Assembly: GCF_021390545.1 (NCBI RefSeq) | Contig: NZ_JAJUWR010000037.1 | Span: 1-48,287 of the forward strand | Direction: 5' to 3' | DNA length: 48,287 nt | Source of the DNA: Algoriphagus sp. AGSA1 | Lineage (GTDB): Bacteria > Bacteroidota > Bacteroidia > Cytophagales > Cyclobacteriaceae | Part shown: positions 24,810 to 34,106 of the stretch, piece by piece | Numbering within the stretch: the stretch's first letter is position 1 | How the letters are laid out: every line of letters begins with the position of its first letter | Program-made: the position numbers and the translations under genes | The notes under the pieces: generated by a model | Database searches by the model: none | What the model was told of the DNA's origin: nothing | What the model saw: the letters and a program-made list of their open reading frames with translations, nothing else

Positions 24810-25546
24810 TACTTCAGCACCTCCAAAAAACTGTCAACCACCCCCTGATCAATTCTAAGATGGTGGGTAAAAGACCTGGAATCATCCGAAAAGGAGACAT
24901 CAGGATTGATATATTGGTTGGAGGAGGGTATCCAGGTCTTGCATGACGCGTGTACCTCCTTTAAATATCCGGTTTTTTTCAATTCCGTCACATGTTCTGG
25001 TTTTGTGCCTCCTCCCGGCATAATACTGATCCTATTTTGGGCTTTCAGCATAAGTCCCTTTAGCGTTTCCAGCCCTTCTGTGACAGAATTTTTTCCACCG
25101 GAGGTAAGGATCCTATCAAAACCACAGGAAATGATTTTCTCCAAAGAGTCAAAATAATCAGCAGACACATCAAATGCCCTATGAAAAGTACAGGGCTTAC
25201 CCGAAGCGGCCCGCAAAAGAGAGTCGCAGGATTCGCTATCCACCATCCCATGCGTATCCAAGACACCGAATACAAAACCATCAGCTCCCAGTTCGCCGAG
25301 CAGTTCTATGTCCCGCTTCATCACCATCAATTCCTTCCGTGAATAGGCAAAATCACCCCCTCTAGGGCGGATCATTACAAATACAGGAATATCTATTTCT
25401 GTTTTGAGGAATTTCAACATTCCCCCACTTGGGGTTTCTCCGCCTTCAGGAAAATTGGCACATAACTCTAATCTATCTACACCAAATTCGGCAGCATCCA
25501 GGGCCGCCTCTACATTGAATACCGGGGATTCTAGGGCTACGCTCAT
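24809..25546 (-). CDS. cutC: CutC-family protein
   Basis: A 245-residue TIM-barrel protein of the CutC family: ESPVFNVEAALDAAEFGVDRLELCANFPEGGETPS, VFVMIRPRGGDFAYSRKELMVMKRDI, GADGFVFGVLDTHGMVD, CTFHRAFDVS, FDRILTSGGKNSVTEGL and ISIMPGGGTKPEHV are all family landmarks. It is named for copper homeostasis, but the copper role is disputed and a small-molecule enzyme function is plausible for such a barrel. It is cytoplasmic. The gene overlaps its upstream neighbour (ATGA with the glycosylasparaginase-like gene) and its downstream neighbour (TAATG with the haem/VCBS gene), so these three are one operon. That context suggests a catabolic rather than a metal role here. Confidence 0.9.
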   Translation of the reverse strand: MSVALESPVFNVEAALDAAEFGVDRLELCANFPEGGETPSGGMLKFLKTEIDIPVFVMIRPRGGDFAYSRKELMVMKRDIELLGELGADGFVFGVLDTHGMVDSESCDSLLRAASGKPCTFHRAFDVSADYFDSLEKIISCGFDRILTSGGKNSVTEGLETLKGLMLKAQNRISIMPGGGTKPEHVTELKKTGYLKEVHASCKTWIPSSNQYINPDVSFSDDSRSFTHHLRIDQGVVDSFLEVLK

Positions 25547-26556
25547 CCTTTGAAATGTGAACGGGAATCAATCATTACATTATTCTTCAAGGTGGCCTGG
25601 GCAAAGTTGAAGCCTGGGCGCACAGCGTAAGCTCCTACTTCGCCGTCCTTATTCATGGCAAGAAAACCAGCCTGAATATCTTTGATATCCTTGCTGTTTT
25701 TGGCAATCAATCGCCTCACGGCTTCTTCGCATGCCTCCTGAGGAGTTCTGCCTTGGCGCATCAGTTCTACGATCAGGAAACTCCCACAAATACGGATGAT
25801 TGACTCTCCCAATCCTGTGGCAGTAGCCGCCCCTACTTCATTATCCACAAACAATCCGGCTCCAATAATAGGACTATCCCCTACTCTCCCATGCATCTTA
25901 TAGGCAAGTCCACTCGTAGTACAGCTTCCTGCCATATTACCCTGTGCATCCATTCCTATCATGCCTATGGTATCGTGATTTTCAATATTGATAATTGGCT
26001 TGTACAAACTTGTCTCTTTCCACTTCAAATAGGCCTTTTCAGCTTCAGGACTTAGTTCTTCCTTTTCTACGGGCATCCCTTGTGCTATGGCAAATTGCCT
26101 TGCTCCCTCTCCTGCCAGCATTACATGGGGTGTTTCTTCCATCACCATTCGAGCCAGTGTAATCGGGTGCTTTATCTGCCTCACAAAGGCTACAGAGCCA
26201 CACTTCCCATCTCCGCTCATTATTGACGCATCAAGGGTGGTGATGCCTTCCCGATCCGGGAGACCTTGCAAGCCAACTGAGAGATTACTTAAATCATTCT
26301 CTGTATCCCGCACACCAAATTCTACAGCATCTATAATACTCCCTCCTTCTTTCAGTTTTTCTACGGCAGCCGAATTGGCTGGCTGACCATGATTCCATGT
26401 GGATAAGATTAGAGGCTTTTCTCCTTTAAAAACGGAGGAGGACTTTGCTTCGGCTAATGAAGCAACCCCAGGGATAAACAAGGCTGAACCCATCAGGGAT
26501 TGCTTGATAAACTTTCTTCTTTGAGACATTCGAGTTAATTTAGAATCAGGCTTCAA
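25543..26556 (-). CDS. Glycosylasparaginase / isoaspartyl peptidase family (Ntn hydrolase)
   Basis: A 337-residue exported N-terminal-nucleophile hydrolase. SQRRKFIKQSLMGSALFIPGVASLAEA is a probable Tat signal with twin Arg; the Met at residue 10 (MSQRR) is an equally good start. The precursor cleaves itself before the nucleophile Thr, seen in NIENHDTIGMIGMDAQGNMAGSCTTSGLAYKMHGRVGDSPIIGAG. The last part is the substrate pocket typical of N4-(GlcNAc)-Asn amidases rather than bacterial L-asparaginases. It would release GlcNAc-amine from asparagine-linked glycans in the periplasm. It is first in the operon with cutC (four-base overlap) and the haem/VCBS gene. Confidence 0.85.
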   Translation of the reverse strand: MKPDSKLTRMSQRRKFIKQSLMGSALFIPGVASLAEAKSSSVFKGEKPLILSTWNHGQPANSAAVEKLKEGGSIIDAVEFGVRDTENDLSNLSVGLQGLPDREGITTLDASIMSGDGKCGSVAFVRQIKHPITLARMVMEETPHVMLAGEGARQFAIAQGMPVEKEELSPEAEKAYLKWKETSLYKPIINIENHDTIGMIGMDAQGNMAGSCTTSGLAYKMHGRVGDSPIIGAGLFVDNEVGAATATGLGESIIRICGSFLIVELMRQGRTPQEACEEAVRRLIAKNSKDIKDIQAGFLAMNKDGEVGAYAVRPGFNFAQATLKNNVMIDSRSHFKG

Positions 26557-26694
26557 ATTATTAAAAATGAACTTAAGTTGGCTAACCTCCCCTCATTTCA
26601 TTTAAATTCACTTTGAAAACGAGCATTCTTTGCGATGCCATAGCACTTACCAACTATCCTTAATTAACTCAAATCCACTACCAAGCAATCGATC

Positions 26695-27456
26695 ATGAAA
26701 CCCTACTTACTTGCCGAATCCAACTGGAAAAGACTTAAAGATCACCGTTTTGAATTGGCTGTTTTGCCCTGGGGAGCCACTGAAGCCCACAATTATCACC
26801 TGCCCTACGGCACGGATGTGTATGAAGCTGATGCCGTCGCCAGTGAATCAGGAAGAAAAGCCTGGGAAAGAGGAGCCAATGTGACCATTCTTCCAACGCT
26901 TCCATTTGGGGTAAACACCGGCCAATCGGATATTTATCTCGACATCAATCTCAATCCCAGTACACAATTGCTGATCCTTCAGGACATCATCACTGTCCTG
27001 AACCGACAAGGCACCAAAAAATTTCTGATTGTAAACAGTCATGGTGGAAATGATTTTAAAACTATGCTCAGGGAGCTTGGATTGAAGTTCCCGGAGATGA
27101 TGCTTTTCACCTGCAACTGGTTTCAAGCATTGGACAAGACAAATTACTTTGAGGAAGCGGGAGATCATGCTGATGAAATGGAGACCTCCATTATTATGCA
27201 CCTTCATCCTCATCTGGTTTTACCTCTGGATCAAGCGGGAGATGGAGTTGAGAAAAAATCCGTGATCAGAGGTGTGCGTGAAAAATGGGCCTGGGCAGAG
27301 CGAAAATGGTCTGAGGTGAGCGAGGATACGGGAATAGGCAATCCAAAAAAATCCTCCCCTGAAAAAGGGAGGAAATATTTTGAAGAAGTGACTGATAAAG
27401 TTGCTGAGCTTATGGTAGATATTTGCAAGTCCAAGCCAGAAGAATTATATAAATGA
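26695..27456 (+). CDS. Creatininase-family amidohydrolase
   Basis: A 253-residue cytoplasmic metal-dependent amidohydrolase of the creatininase fold. Metal-ligand motifs are visible: VLPWGATEAHNYHLPYGTDVYEA (Glu/His/Asp), LIVNSHGGNDFKTML, and GDHADEMETSIIMHLHP (His and Glu). Members hydrolyse creatinine, formamides or dipeptide-like amides, and many are uncharacterised. It is divergent from the glycosylasparaginase operon with a 138-base gap between them, so the two might share regulation and a pathway of amide-linked nitrogen use. Substrate cannot be told from sequence. Confidence 0.87.
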   Translation: MKPYLLAESNWKRLKDHRFELAVLPWGATEAHNYHLPYGTDVYEADAVASESGRKAWERGANVTILPTLPFGVNTGQSDIYLDINLNPSTQLLILQDIITVLNRQGTKKFLIVNSHGGNDFKTMLRELGLKFPEMMLFTCNWFQALDKTNYFEEAGDHADEMETSIIMHLHPHLVLPLDQAGDGVEKKSVIRGVREKWAWAERKWSEVSEDTGIGNPKKSSPEKGRKYFEEVTDKVAELMVDICKSKPEELYK

Positions 27457-27567
27457 TTTTCAGGACTCTAAGCAATAAATTGACCCGGCTTCAGGTGCAT
27501 ACATTGGCCAGCTGAAAAACAACGCTACACTAATAAACGGTCCTTCCCCTCACCTACCTCTGTTTTA

Positions 27568-30009
27568 TTACTCGGAACGGAGTGAATGGGCAGGATTGAT
27601 GCTTGCGCTCCTCCACACCTGAACTCCCACGGTAAATAGAGTTACTGCCAAAGCTATTGCACCTGCTCCGACAAACATCCACCATTGTAGAGATATCCTA
27701 TAGGCAAACCCTTCTAACCAACGGTTCATCCCGTACCATGCAAGCGGAGAGGCGATTAATAAGCCAATCGCCACCAACATCATATAATCCAGTGTAAATA
27801 AATAAAGGATATTGCCCAACGAAGCTCCCAAAACCTTCCGTACACCTATTTCCTTAATTCTTTGCTCGGTTGTGTGAACTACTAGCCCAAAAACCCCCAG
27901 AGCGGCAAGAAAAAGCATCAAGACCGCAAAAAAAGAAAACAACTGTGCTTGCATTTTTTCTTTTTCATATTGGCCATTTACCAATTCATCCAGCCAATTG
28001 TATTCCATAGGTTTCTCCGGGTAAAATTGGCTCCAAATGCGAGTCAAGTCCCTAAGTATTCCTGCCTCGCTTCCCTCTCTTACCTTGATTAAAAGGGAAG
28101 CATAGCTCATTTCATTACTCCTCAATAGCACGGTGGGTTTGATTGGATCTCTGAGAGATGTACTATGAAAATCTTCGATTATTCCTATAGTTTTAATTCC
28201 TAAGTCAGCTCTATATACTCCCAGCTCAGTAACACCCAGCAGCCGTGAAGTGCTGGCGGTCATCAAAGCAGTAGCTTGCACTTCTGTGGTTTTCTCAACT
28301 TGTACTTCTTCCAACAGTGCGTTGGGATCAAATTTGTCATTATCCTCTCGTATATCAAATAATCTTCCTTCCGTGAGATGAAATCCTAATACCAACGGAA
28401 GATCACTATCCCCGATGATATAATTGACGGCAATAGATTGATCGGGATTTTCAGGATGATTGACCTGTTTGGTCATCGATGCCGCTCCCTGAGTAGGAAT
28501 CCAGCTACTCAGACTTACATTTTCCACACCTGACATTTGAGTGATCTGCTGTTTTAAAGAACTCTCCTTGCCCCCGGTAGAAAAGAAAGAAATACTTAAT
28601 ACTCTGGATGGATCATAACCCAGCTCTTTTTCCTCTAAAAAACGCATCTGACTCCATACTGTGAGAGTCCCAATGAGAACCAGTAGCGCAAAGAAAAATT
28701 GAGTGGTAACCAATGCTCTCCGTATCACGGGAACACTACTGCTCATCTGACTGCCAAATCTGTTTTTCAACGAATTCCCCACAGCAAAACCTGACACCAT
28801 CCATGCCGGGTACGCTCCTGCAAGCACACCCAGTAAAATAGCTCCCTGGATACAGATGAGTAAAAGCAAGCCATTTCCCAATAGGTTGACTTCCAGTTTG
28901 TGCCCCAAGAAGGATTCCATTTGTGCCAAACTAAGTGCATAAAGAACGCTGGCGAATATGGATGCAATCAGAAAAAACAATAAGCTCTCACAGAGAATCT
29001 GGATAACCAGTTGCTTTCTTCCGGCTCCGAGTACTTTTCTCACACCGGTTTCTCTGATTCTTCTCACTGCTCTAGCAGCGCTGAGATTGACAAAATTTAT
29101 ACTCGCAATCAGAAGTAAGAGCACTGCTATTCCAGAGAAAATATAAACGTTGCCAAGCTTGCCTTTTATCGGTTGGCTAGCAAAATCAGAATGGAGGTAA
29201 ATTTCCTGAACAGGCTGAAATTCATAAACTGGAACTCGCTTTTTGGTTTCATCAGATGCTTCTGTGATAAAGTCACGGTACCAGTGATTGACCTTAACTT
29301 CAAAAGCGCCCATATCAGCATGTGGCTCCATCAGTATAAGCTGTTCTTCATAAAACCCCCATCCTTCTCTGCTGAGCACACGTGAAGACGGCAAAGTCAC
29401 CTGCATGCCATCAGCCCTTAGATAGCTGTTCGATGGGATATCGGCTATGACCCCAGTAATCAAAAACGGTCTTGCCTCATCCTGATAAGGAGAAACACTG
29501 TAGATTATTTTTCCCACGGGCGATTCACCCTCAAAATAGTCAGCACTAAAACTTTCCGAGACAACAAGATTGCCTATTCCTGCAACATACTGGCGGGGAA
29601 CACCTTCCAAGACATGGAAATCCAGCATCTCCCACACATTTGTGTCCGCTTGGATTAGATTCATCTGAATGGATCCCTTATCAGTTTCTTTGAGCCGGAA
29701 TCTGTAACCTGCTTTAGTTACTTTACCCGCTACTTTCACTTCTGGAAAATTTTCTTTCAGCTCATTGCCTAGGTTCATATAGGCAGATTCTATTTTTCCT
29801 TCCACTCCAGCGGTAGTATCAACCTGCAGTATGCGGTACAGGTTGTGCTTATGTTTCCAAAAGCTATCGTATGACAGTTCGTCCAAGACTACCGTGCCTA
29901 TGAGCATACAAGAGGCTATCCCCACGGTAAGCCCCAAAATATTAATCAAAGAATAGGTTCTGTCCTTCAGTAAAGCACGCCAAGCAATTTTAAGGTAATT
30001 GTTCCACAT
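27568..30009 (-). CDS. MacB-type ABC transporter permease, duplicated FtsX form
   Basis: Inner-membrane protein of about 813 residues from ATG 30009 (MWNNYLKIAWRALLKDRTYS); the longer TTG frame to 30039 adds ten unlikely residues. Two halves each carry a FtsX-like unit. The first has a helix at SLINILGLTVGIASCMLIG, a MacB_PCD periplasmic domain, and three helices around VYIFSGIAVLLLLIASINFVNLS and onward. The second has LVTTQFFFALLVLIGTLTV, a second periplasmic domain, and the C-terminal helices from LFSFFAVLMLFLAALGVFGLVVHTTEQRIKEIGVRKVLGAS. This eight-helix form is very common in Bacteroidota and normally works with a separate ATPase, which is not adjacent here. Substrate unknown. Confidence 0.87.
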   Translation of the reverse strand: MWNNYLKIAWRALLKDRTYSLINILGLTVGIASCMLIGTVVLDELSYDSFWKHKHNLYRILQVDTTAGVEGKIESAYMNLGNELKENFPEVKVAGKVTKAGYRFRLKETDKGSIQMNLIQADTNVWEMLDFHVLEGVPRQYVAGIGNLVVSESFSADYFEGESPVGKIIYSVSPYQDEARPFLITGVIADIPSNSYLRADGMQVTLPSSRVLSREGWGFYEEQLILMEPHADMGAFEVKVNHWYRDFITEASDETKKRVPVYEFQPVQEIYLHSDFASQPIKGKLGNVYIFSGIAVLLLLIASINFVNLSAARAVRRIRETGVRKVLGAGRKQLVIQILCESLLFFLIASIFASVLYALSLAQMESFLGHKLEVNLLGNGLLLLICIQGAILLGVLAGAYPAWMVSGFAVGNSLKNRFGSQMSSSVPVIRRALVTTQFFFALLVLIGTLTVWSQMRFLEEKELGYDPSRVLSISFFSTGGKESSLKQQITQMSGVENVSLSSWIPTQGAASMTKQVNHPENPDQSIAVNYIIGDSDLPLVLGFHLTEGRLFDIREDNDKFDPNALLEEVQVEKTTEVQATALMTASTSRLLGVTELGVYRADLGIKTIGIIEDFHSTSLRDPIKPTVLLRSNEMSYASLLIKVREGSEAGILRDLTRIWSQFYPEKPMEYNWLDELVNGQYEKEKMQAQLFSFFAVLMLFLAALGVFGLVVHTTEQRIKEIGVRKVLGASLGNILYLFTLDYMMLVAIGLLIASPLAWYGMNRWLEGFAYRISLQWWMFVGAGAIALAVTLFTVGVQVWRSASINPAHSLRSE

Positions 30010-30442
30010 TATATAGACACGGGTAAAGTTGAACTTCAAAAAGGGGTATCGCTAACACCAACCTCCTCAGGATGAAAATGAAATCCCATTTTCATGCCAC
30101 ACATTCGTCTTCTAAACAGCCAAGCAAGGAGTTTTTCAGGATATCCTCTCCAATTGGCGGACAAAACCGTCCGTGATCGGGCAAATTCAAAAGGCAACTC
30201 TGACATCAAGTAAATAAAAAATAGGTAATACAACTAAGGGTAGGTTCTCCTGCACAACTACAGTAAATCATGGCTGAATTAATCATACATCACTAGTTCA
30301 GAAAAGCCAAAAAGCTAATCCCTACTTATTATTGCGTCGATTTACGGGCAGTCTTGAGGTAAATAGTTTTGAATTGACTAAAATCAGCAGTATAGAAAAG
30401 CCAAGCCAGTGTTTTAACAGGAAGCGATAGATGTTGAAACAA
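30010..30442. other. Intergenic stretch before the permease gene
   Basis: A 433-base spacer between two minus-strand genes. A minus-strand frame of up to 65 codons (30233-30036) ends just before the permease start, but it resembles no family. No clear terminator for the VCBS gene and no promoter were identified. Confidence 0.4.
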
Positions 30443-33400
30443 TCAATCCAAAGACCCCATATCAACCTCCTTAATAGTACCCTTGTAATCCTGCAGCTGA
30501 ATGCCTTTAATTCCTTTGGGTAGCTTGATTTCTCTCCCAGACTGGGATAGAAATCCCGCTCCCAAACTGGTTTCTATACGCTGTTTTTTACCATTTTCCA
30601 ATTCCAGAATTACCGCCATCACATCCTGACCAACAGTCATAGATCGTCCATTTGGGAAAGATTTAGTCTGAAATGCAAGCAATTTGCCCCGGTTCTGCGA
30701 AGCCACTAGCAGTTGATTTCCTTGGGCAGATGCAAGTTTCACTAAGGCTTTCCCATCTCTCGGCACTACAAAGCCACTTTCTTGCGGACTCATCGGAGTG
30801 AACCCACCTTCTCCATCTCCCAATAATACTAAGCCCACATGCGCATCCAGTCTTCCAATGAAAATCTCATTTCCATAATCATTCCCTATCAAAACTACAT
30901 CCAGGAATCCATCTCCATTGACATCTTCAGTAATCAATCCGTTGACCGGAGCGATCTGTGCCATAGTCGGAAGCCGAGACACCTTAAACTTCCCGTCACC
31001 CAGATTCTCTATATAGGCAGTTTTGTCATAATTCCCAGTGAGAATAAGCGCATCTTCCTTTTCTTGCTCAGTAAAAAGAGTTTGCTCAGTGCTTAACGCA
31101 TATAATTTATATCGCTCAAACTTCCTTCTGAACATAGGGCTTTGACCATAGAGATCTCCCCAGAAATGGCTTGGATAGGAGTTATAATTGCCTTCACGAT
31201 CTCTATAATAAGCGAAAGTAACTGGATCCACACTTCCATTTTTATCAAAGTCCTTGGCATAAATCTTCACAGGTCTTTCCGCTGATGGATGATGCGGGTT
31301 ATTTTCACCTAGATTACCTACGATAAAATCAGTATCCCCATCCTGGTCAAAATCACCCACTGTGATGGAATTCCACCAGCCCAGGTAGTTCTCCAACCCT
31401 GTATCTTCAAGTTTACTGAATTGCCCCCCCGTATTCTTGAAAATAGTGATCTCCATCAGTTCACCCACTACGACCAGATCGACCAATCCGTCATTATCCA
31501 CGTCAGCCCAGATGGCATCAGTGACCATACCTACCTTGCGTAGACCTGGTGCCAGTTCATCTGTGACATCCTGTAGTTGCCCATTGATATTTTTGAGTAA
31601 AAAACTATTTTCTGGGAAAGGGTATTGGGCAATAGGAGTTCTACCGCCTACAAATAAATCAATATATCCATCTCCATCGAAATCAGCACCCCTTACGGTG
31701 GAGCCGCTTGCCTTGACAGATGAAAAACTGGTATCCATACTAAAATTACCCTTACCATCATTTAAAAACAGGCGGTCAGAATACTCTTTGGCATCCCCTA
31801 AAAACTCGTTGCTTCCGCCTACCAGATACAGATCCAGATCAGAATCATTGTCTATATCAACCAGTAAAATCCCCATTTCCTCAAAGAAATTTCCATCTTC
31901 CGGGATCAAACCTTTGGCAGTGAACAAGCCATTGGCATCCTGAAGATATAGCGTTGGAGCAAAACCAGAAGCCGATCCCACTACCAAATCCTCCAGTCCG
32001 TCACCATTCACATCTCCTACGGCAAGGCTTGGCCCATATTGACTCAGTTTATGGGGGATTATCCGCTGGATATTGAAATCGATCTTATCCTCTTCCTCAT
32101 GGGTGTAGTCCAAGCCTTTTGCCTTCGACACCTCCTCAAAAAGGGCATTGGGTGTATCTCTAGACATAATAGCCAGGGAATTTTTACCCGGCAACGCTTC
32201 TGAATAGGCAACCTCAATGAGCTGATTAGTCGGCACATTATCCAGAGAGCTCTCCTTTCCATCCGGCCAAATCACCTTAACCGCAGTAACCTCCTTCACA
32301 TCTCCAACCCCGAAATGCATCACTTCATCAATGGAGGACATGTAACCTCTCACCACCTGTTGCTCTTGATAGAGCTGCTTACCTCCCGGAAGGCTGAGCT
32401 GTACTTTTGTCCCCAGCCCTTGTGGATTTAATTTGTTCCCTACCAGCTTTAGCCTTAAGTAATTGTTTTGCTGATTGGTATTGTTTAAGGTATTCTCAAA
32501 TACAAAAGCAGGATCGTTGATATTGTTGACCACATAGTCCAAGTCCCCATCTCCATCTAAATCAACAAATGCGGCACCGTTGGAGAAAGAAGGCTTGTTT
32601 AGTCCCCAGGCACTTCCTTCATCAGCAAAAGTCAGATCACCATTATTTCTGAATGCATAATTCGGTATTTTGACGATGGGTATAGAATCCAGCAACTGAC
32701 GCTTCGAGGCTATATTGCCTACATCTGCCCTATAATTGGCAAAGTCCTTGTCAGTGATATCGCGGGGAAAGCCATTGGTCACCAGCAAATCCCGGTACCC
32801 GTCATTGTCCACATCCCCAAACAAAGGCGCCCAGCTCCAATCGGTCTGATACACCCCTGCCATCATCCCTATTTCGCTGAAGGGCATATCTTCTCCATTG
32901 TTCAAGTGCAGCATATTACGTACATACTGATACTCATAGCCCCACTGCTCATTGCTGATATACACTTGGTATGAATTATTGCCAATAGTGGTTTTTTTCC
33001 GGTAATTATCCTCTCCGAGCATATCCAAAGTGACTATATCAGGTTTTCCGTCATTGTTGAAATCCGAAATATCAGCTCCCATGGAAAACTGGCTTTGGTG
33101 CCTCAGCATATCGCCTGCCTGATTGGAGAATGTACCATCCTGATTATTTATATAAATGATATCATTGCTCACATAATCATTGCTTACGTGGATATCCGGC
33201 CAGCCATCGTTATTCAGATCGGAAACCAACACTCCTAGGCCATATCCCTCTATGGTAATGCCTGCTTCCAGCGTCACATTTGTGAAGGTCCCATCTCCGT
33301 TATTCCTATAAAAAGCATCGTTGTTAACAGCCGATCCATCTGTAATTTTAAGTCTATAGTTACTGGGCACGCTGCGGCTTTGCTGGTTGTTCAACACATA

Positions 33401-33967
33401 CAAATCCAAGTCCCCATCCAGATCATAATCTATAAAAGCTGCCCACATGGCATTCCCGGGGTCCGCAATCCCATATTCAGCCGCCATTTCCTTGAAGGAG
33501 ATGTTACCATCAGCATCTTTGCCTTGATTTACAAACAACAGATTATTTCGTTCTCCCGGCCCAAGCTTCATAGCCGAAGCCACATATACATCCATCCAGC
33601 CATCTCCGTTGATATCGACAACGGCAGCACCGGTACACCATTGATTTTCAGCACCTACCCCTGCTGTTTCAGTCACATCTTTAAATTTGAATCCACCGAG
33701 ATTGAGATACAACTTATTGGAGACTTGGTTGCCGGTAAAAAACAGATCGGGTAAGCCATTATTATCAAAATCGGCTACTGCAACACCACCTCCATTGAAT
33801 ATATATTCATCTGTCAGGATATTGAAGGAGTCTGACTCTACAATGTTATTATTAAAGTCTATCCCTGTCTTAGAGGCCGGAATAAGTTCAAATAAAGTTG
33901 ACTCTTTTTTACAGGAGGAAAATGCAAAAAGGGATAAAATCAGAAGGCTGGAATAGGTAAACTTCAT
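30443..33967 (-). CDS. ASPIC/UnbV and VCBS-repeat lipoprotein of a SusCD locus
   Basis: A large surface lipoprotein of 1174 residues from ATG 33967 (MKFTYSSLLILSLFAFSSCKK; lipid Cys in FSSC). The longer frame upstream lacks a signal peptide at its start. It has an N-terminal propeller of VCBS/FG-GAP repeats (DFDNNGLPDLFFTGN, DINGDGWMDVY, DYDLDGDLDLY, DLNNDGWPDIH, DFNNDGKPDIV). An ASPIC/UnbV domain follows (about 520-610: LRLKLVGNKLNPQGLGTKVQL to VIWPDGKESSL), then a second propeller (DVNGDGLEDLV, DIDNDSDLDLY, DFDGDGYIDLF, DVDNDGLVDLV, DFDQDGDTDFI). Such proteins commonly sit beside SusCD pairs and probably bind the ligand or polymer at the surface. It is third in the susC-susD order and separated from susD by a hairpin. 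Confidence 0.85.
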   Translation of the reverse strand: MKFTYSSLLILSLFAFSSCKKESTLFELIPASKTGIDFNNNIVESDSFNILTDEYIFNGGGVAVADFDNNGLPDLFFTGNQVSNKLYLNLGGFKFKDVTETAGVGAENQWCTGAAVVDINGDGWMDVYVASAMKLGPGERNNLLFVNQGKDADGNISFKEMAAEYGIADPGNAMWAAFIDYDLDGDLDLYVLNNQQSRSVPSNYRLKITDGSAVNNDAFYRNNGDGTFTNVTLEAGITIEGYGLGVLVSDLNNDGWPDIHVSNDYVSNDIIYINNQDGTFSNQAGDMLRHQSQFSMGADISDFNNDGKPDIVTLDMLGEDNYRKKTTIGNNSYQVYISNEQWGYEYQYVRNMLHLNNGEDMPFSEIGMMAGVYQTDWSWAPLFGDVDNDGYRDLLVTNGFPRDITDKDFANYRADVGNIASKRQLLDSIPIVKIPNYAFRNNGDLTFADEGSAWGLNKPSFSNGAAFVDLDGDGDLDYVVNNINDPAFVFENTLNNTNQQNNYLRLKLVGNKLNPQGLGTKVQLSLPGGKQLYQEQQVVRGYMSSIDEVMHFGVGDVKEVTAVKVIWPDGKESSLDNVPTNQLIEVAYSEALPGKNSLAIMSRDTPNALFEEVSKAKGLDYTHEEEDKIDFNIQRIIPHKLSQYGPSLAVGDVNGDGLEDLVVGSASGFAPTLYLQDANGLFTAKGLIPEDGNFFEEMGILLVDIDNDSDLDLYLVGGSNEFLGDAKEYSDRLFLNDGKGNFSMDTSFSSVKASGSTVRGADFDGDGYIDLFVGGRTPIAQYPFPENSFLLKNINGQLQDVTDELAPGLRKVGMVTDAIWADVDNDGLVDLVVVGELMEITIFKNTGGQFSKLEDTGLENYLGWWNSITVGDFDQDGDTDFIVGNLGENNPHHPSAERPVKIYAKDFDKNGSVDPVTFAYYRDREGNYNSYPSHFWGDLYGQSPMFRRKFERYKLYALSTEQTLFTEQEKEDALILTGNYDKTAYIENLGDGKFKVSRLPTMAQIAPVNGLITEDVNGDGFLDVVLIGNDYGNEIFIGRLDAHVGLVLLGDGEGGFTPMSPQESGFVVPRDGKALVKLASAQGNQLLVASQNRGKLLAFQTKSFPNGRSMTVGQDVMAVILELENGKKQRIETSLGAGFLSQSGREIKLPKGIKGIQLQDYKGTIKEVDMGSLD

Positions 33968-34056
33968 AGTAAATAGGTTGGGTATTTGGGTTATGCTGAA
34001 ATTAGCACTTTTGGAGCATAAGGGAAATAAAAGCAACTAATTTAACCAAAAGTCAT

Positions 34057-34084
34057 AAAAAAGGGGAGGCAAATGCCCCCCCTT
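34057..34084 (-). terminator. Hairpin between susD and the VCBS gene
   Basis: Reading the minus strand, an eleven-pair stem with one mismatch (arms 34084-34074 and 34071-34061) runs into TTTTTT. It lies 23 bases after the susD-like stop and about 90 bases before the VCBS ATG, so it can act as a partial terminator within the operon. Confidence 0.7.
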
Positions 34085-34106
34085 CCATCTTATCTAAATC
34101 AAGTAA

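Noticed and set aside
30036..30233. 65-codon minus-strand ORF just before the MacB-type permease
   Set aside because: It overlaps the only upstream region of the permease, resembles no family, and its composition is unlike a membrane or regulatory helper protein.
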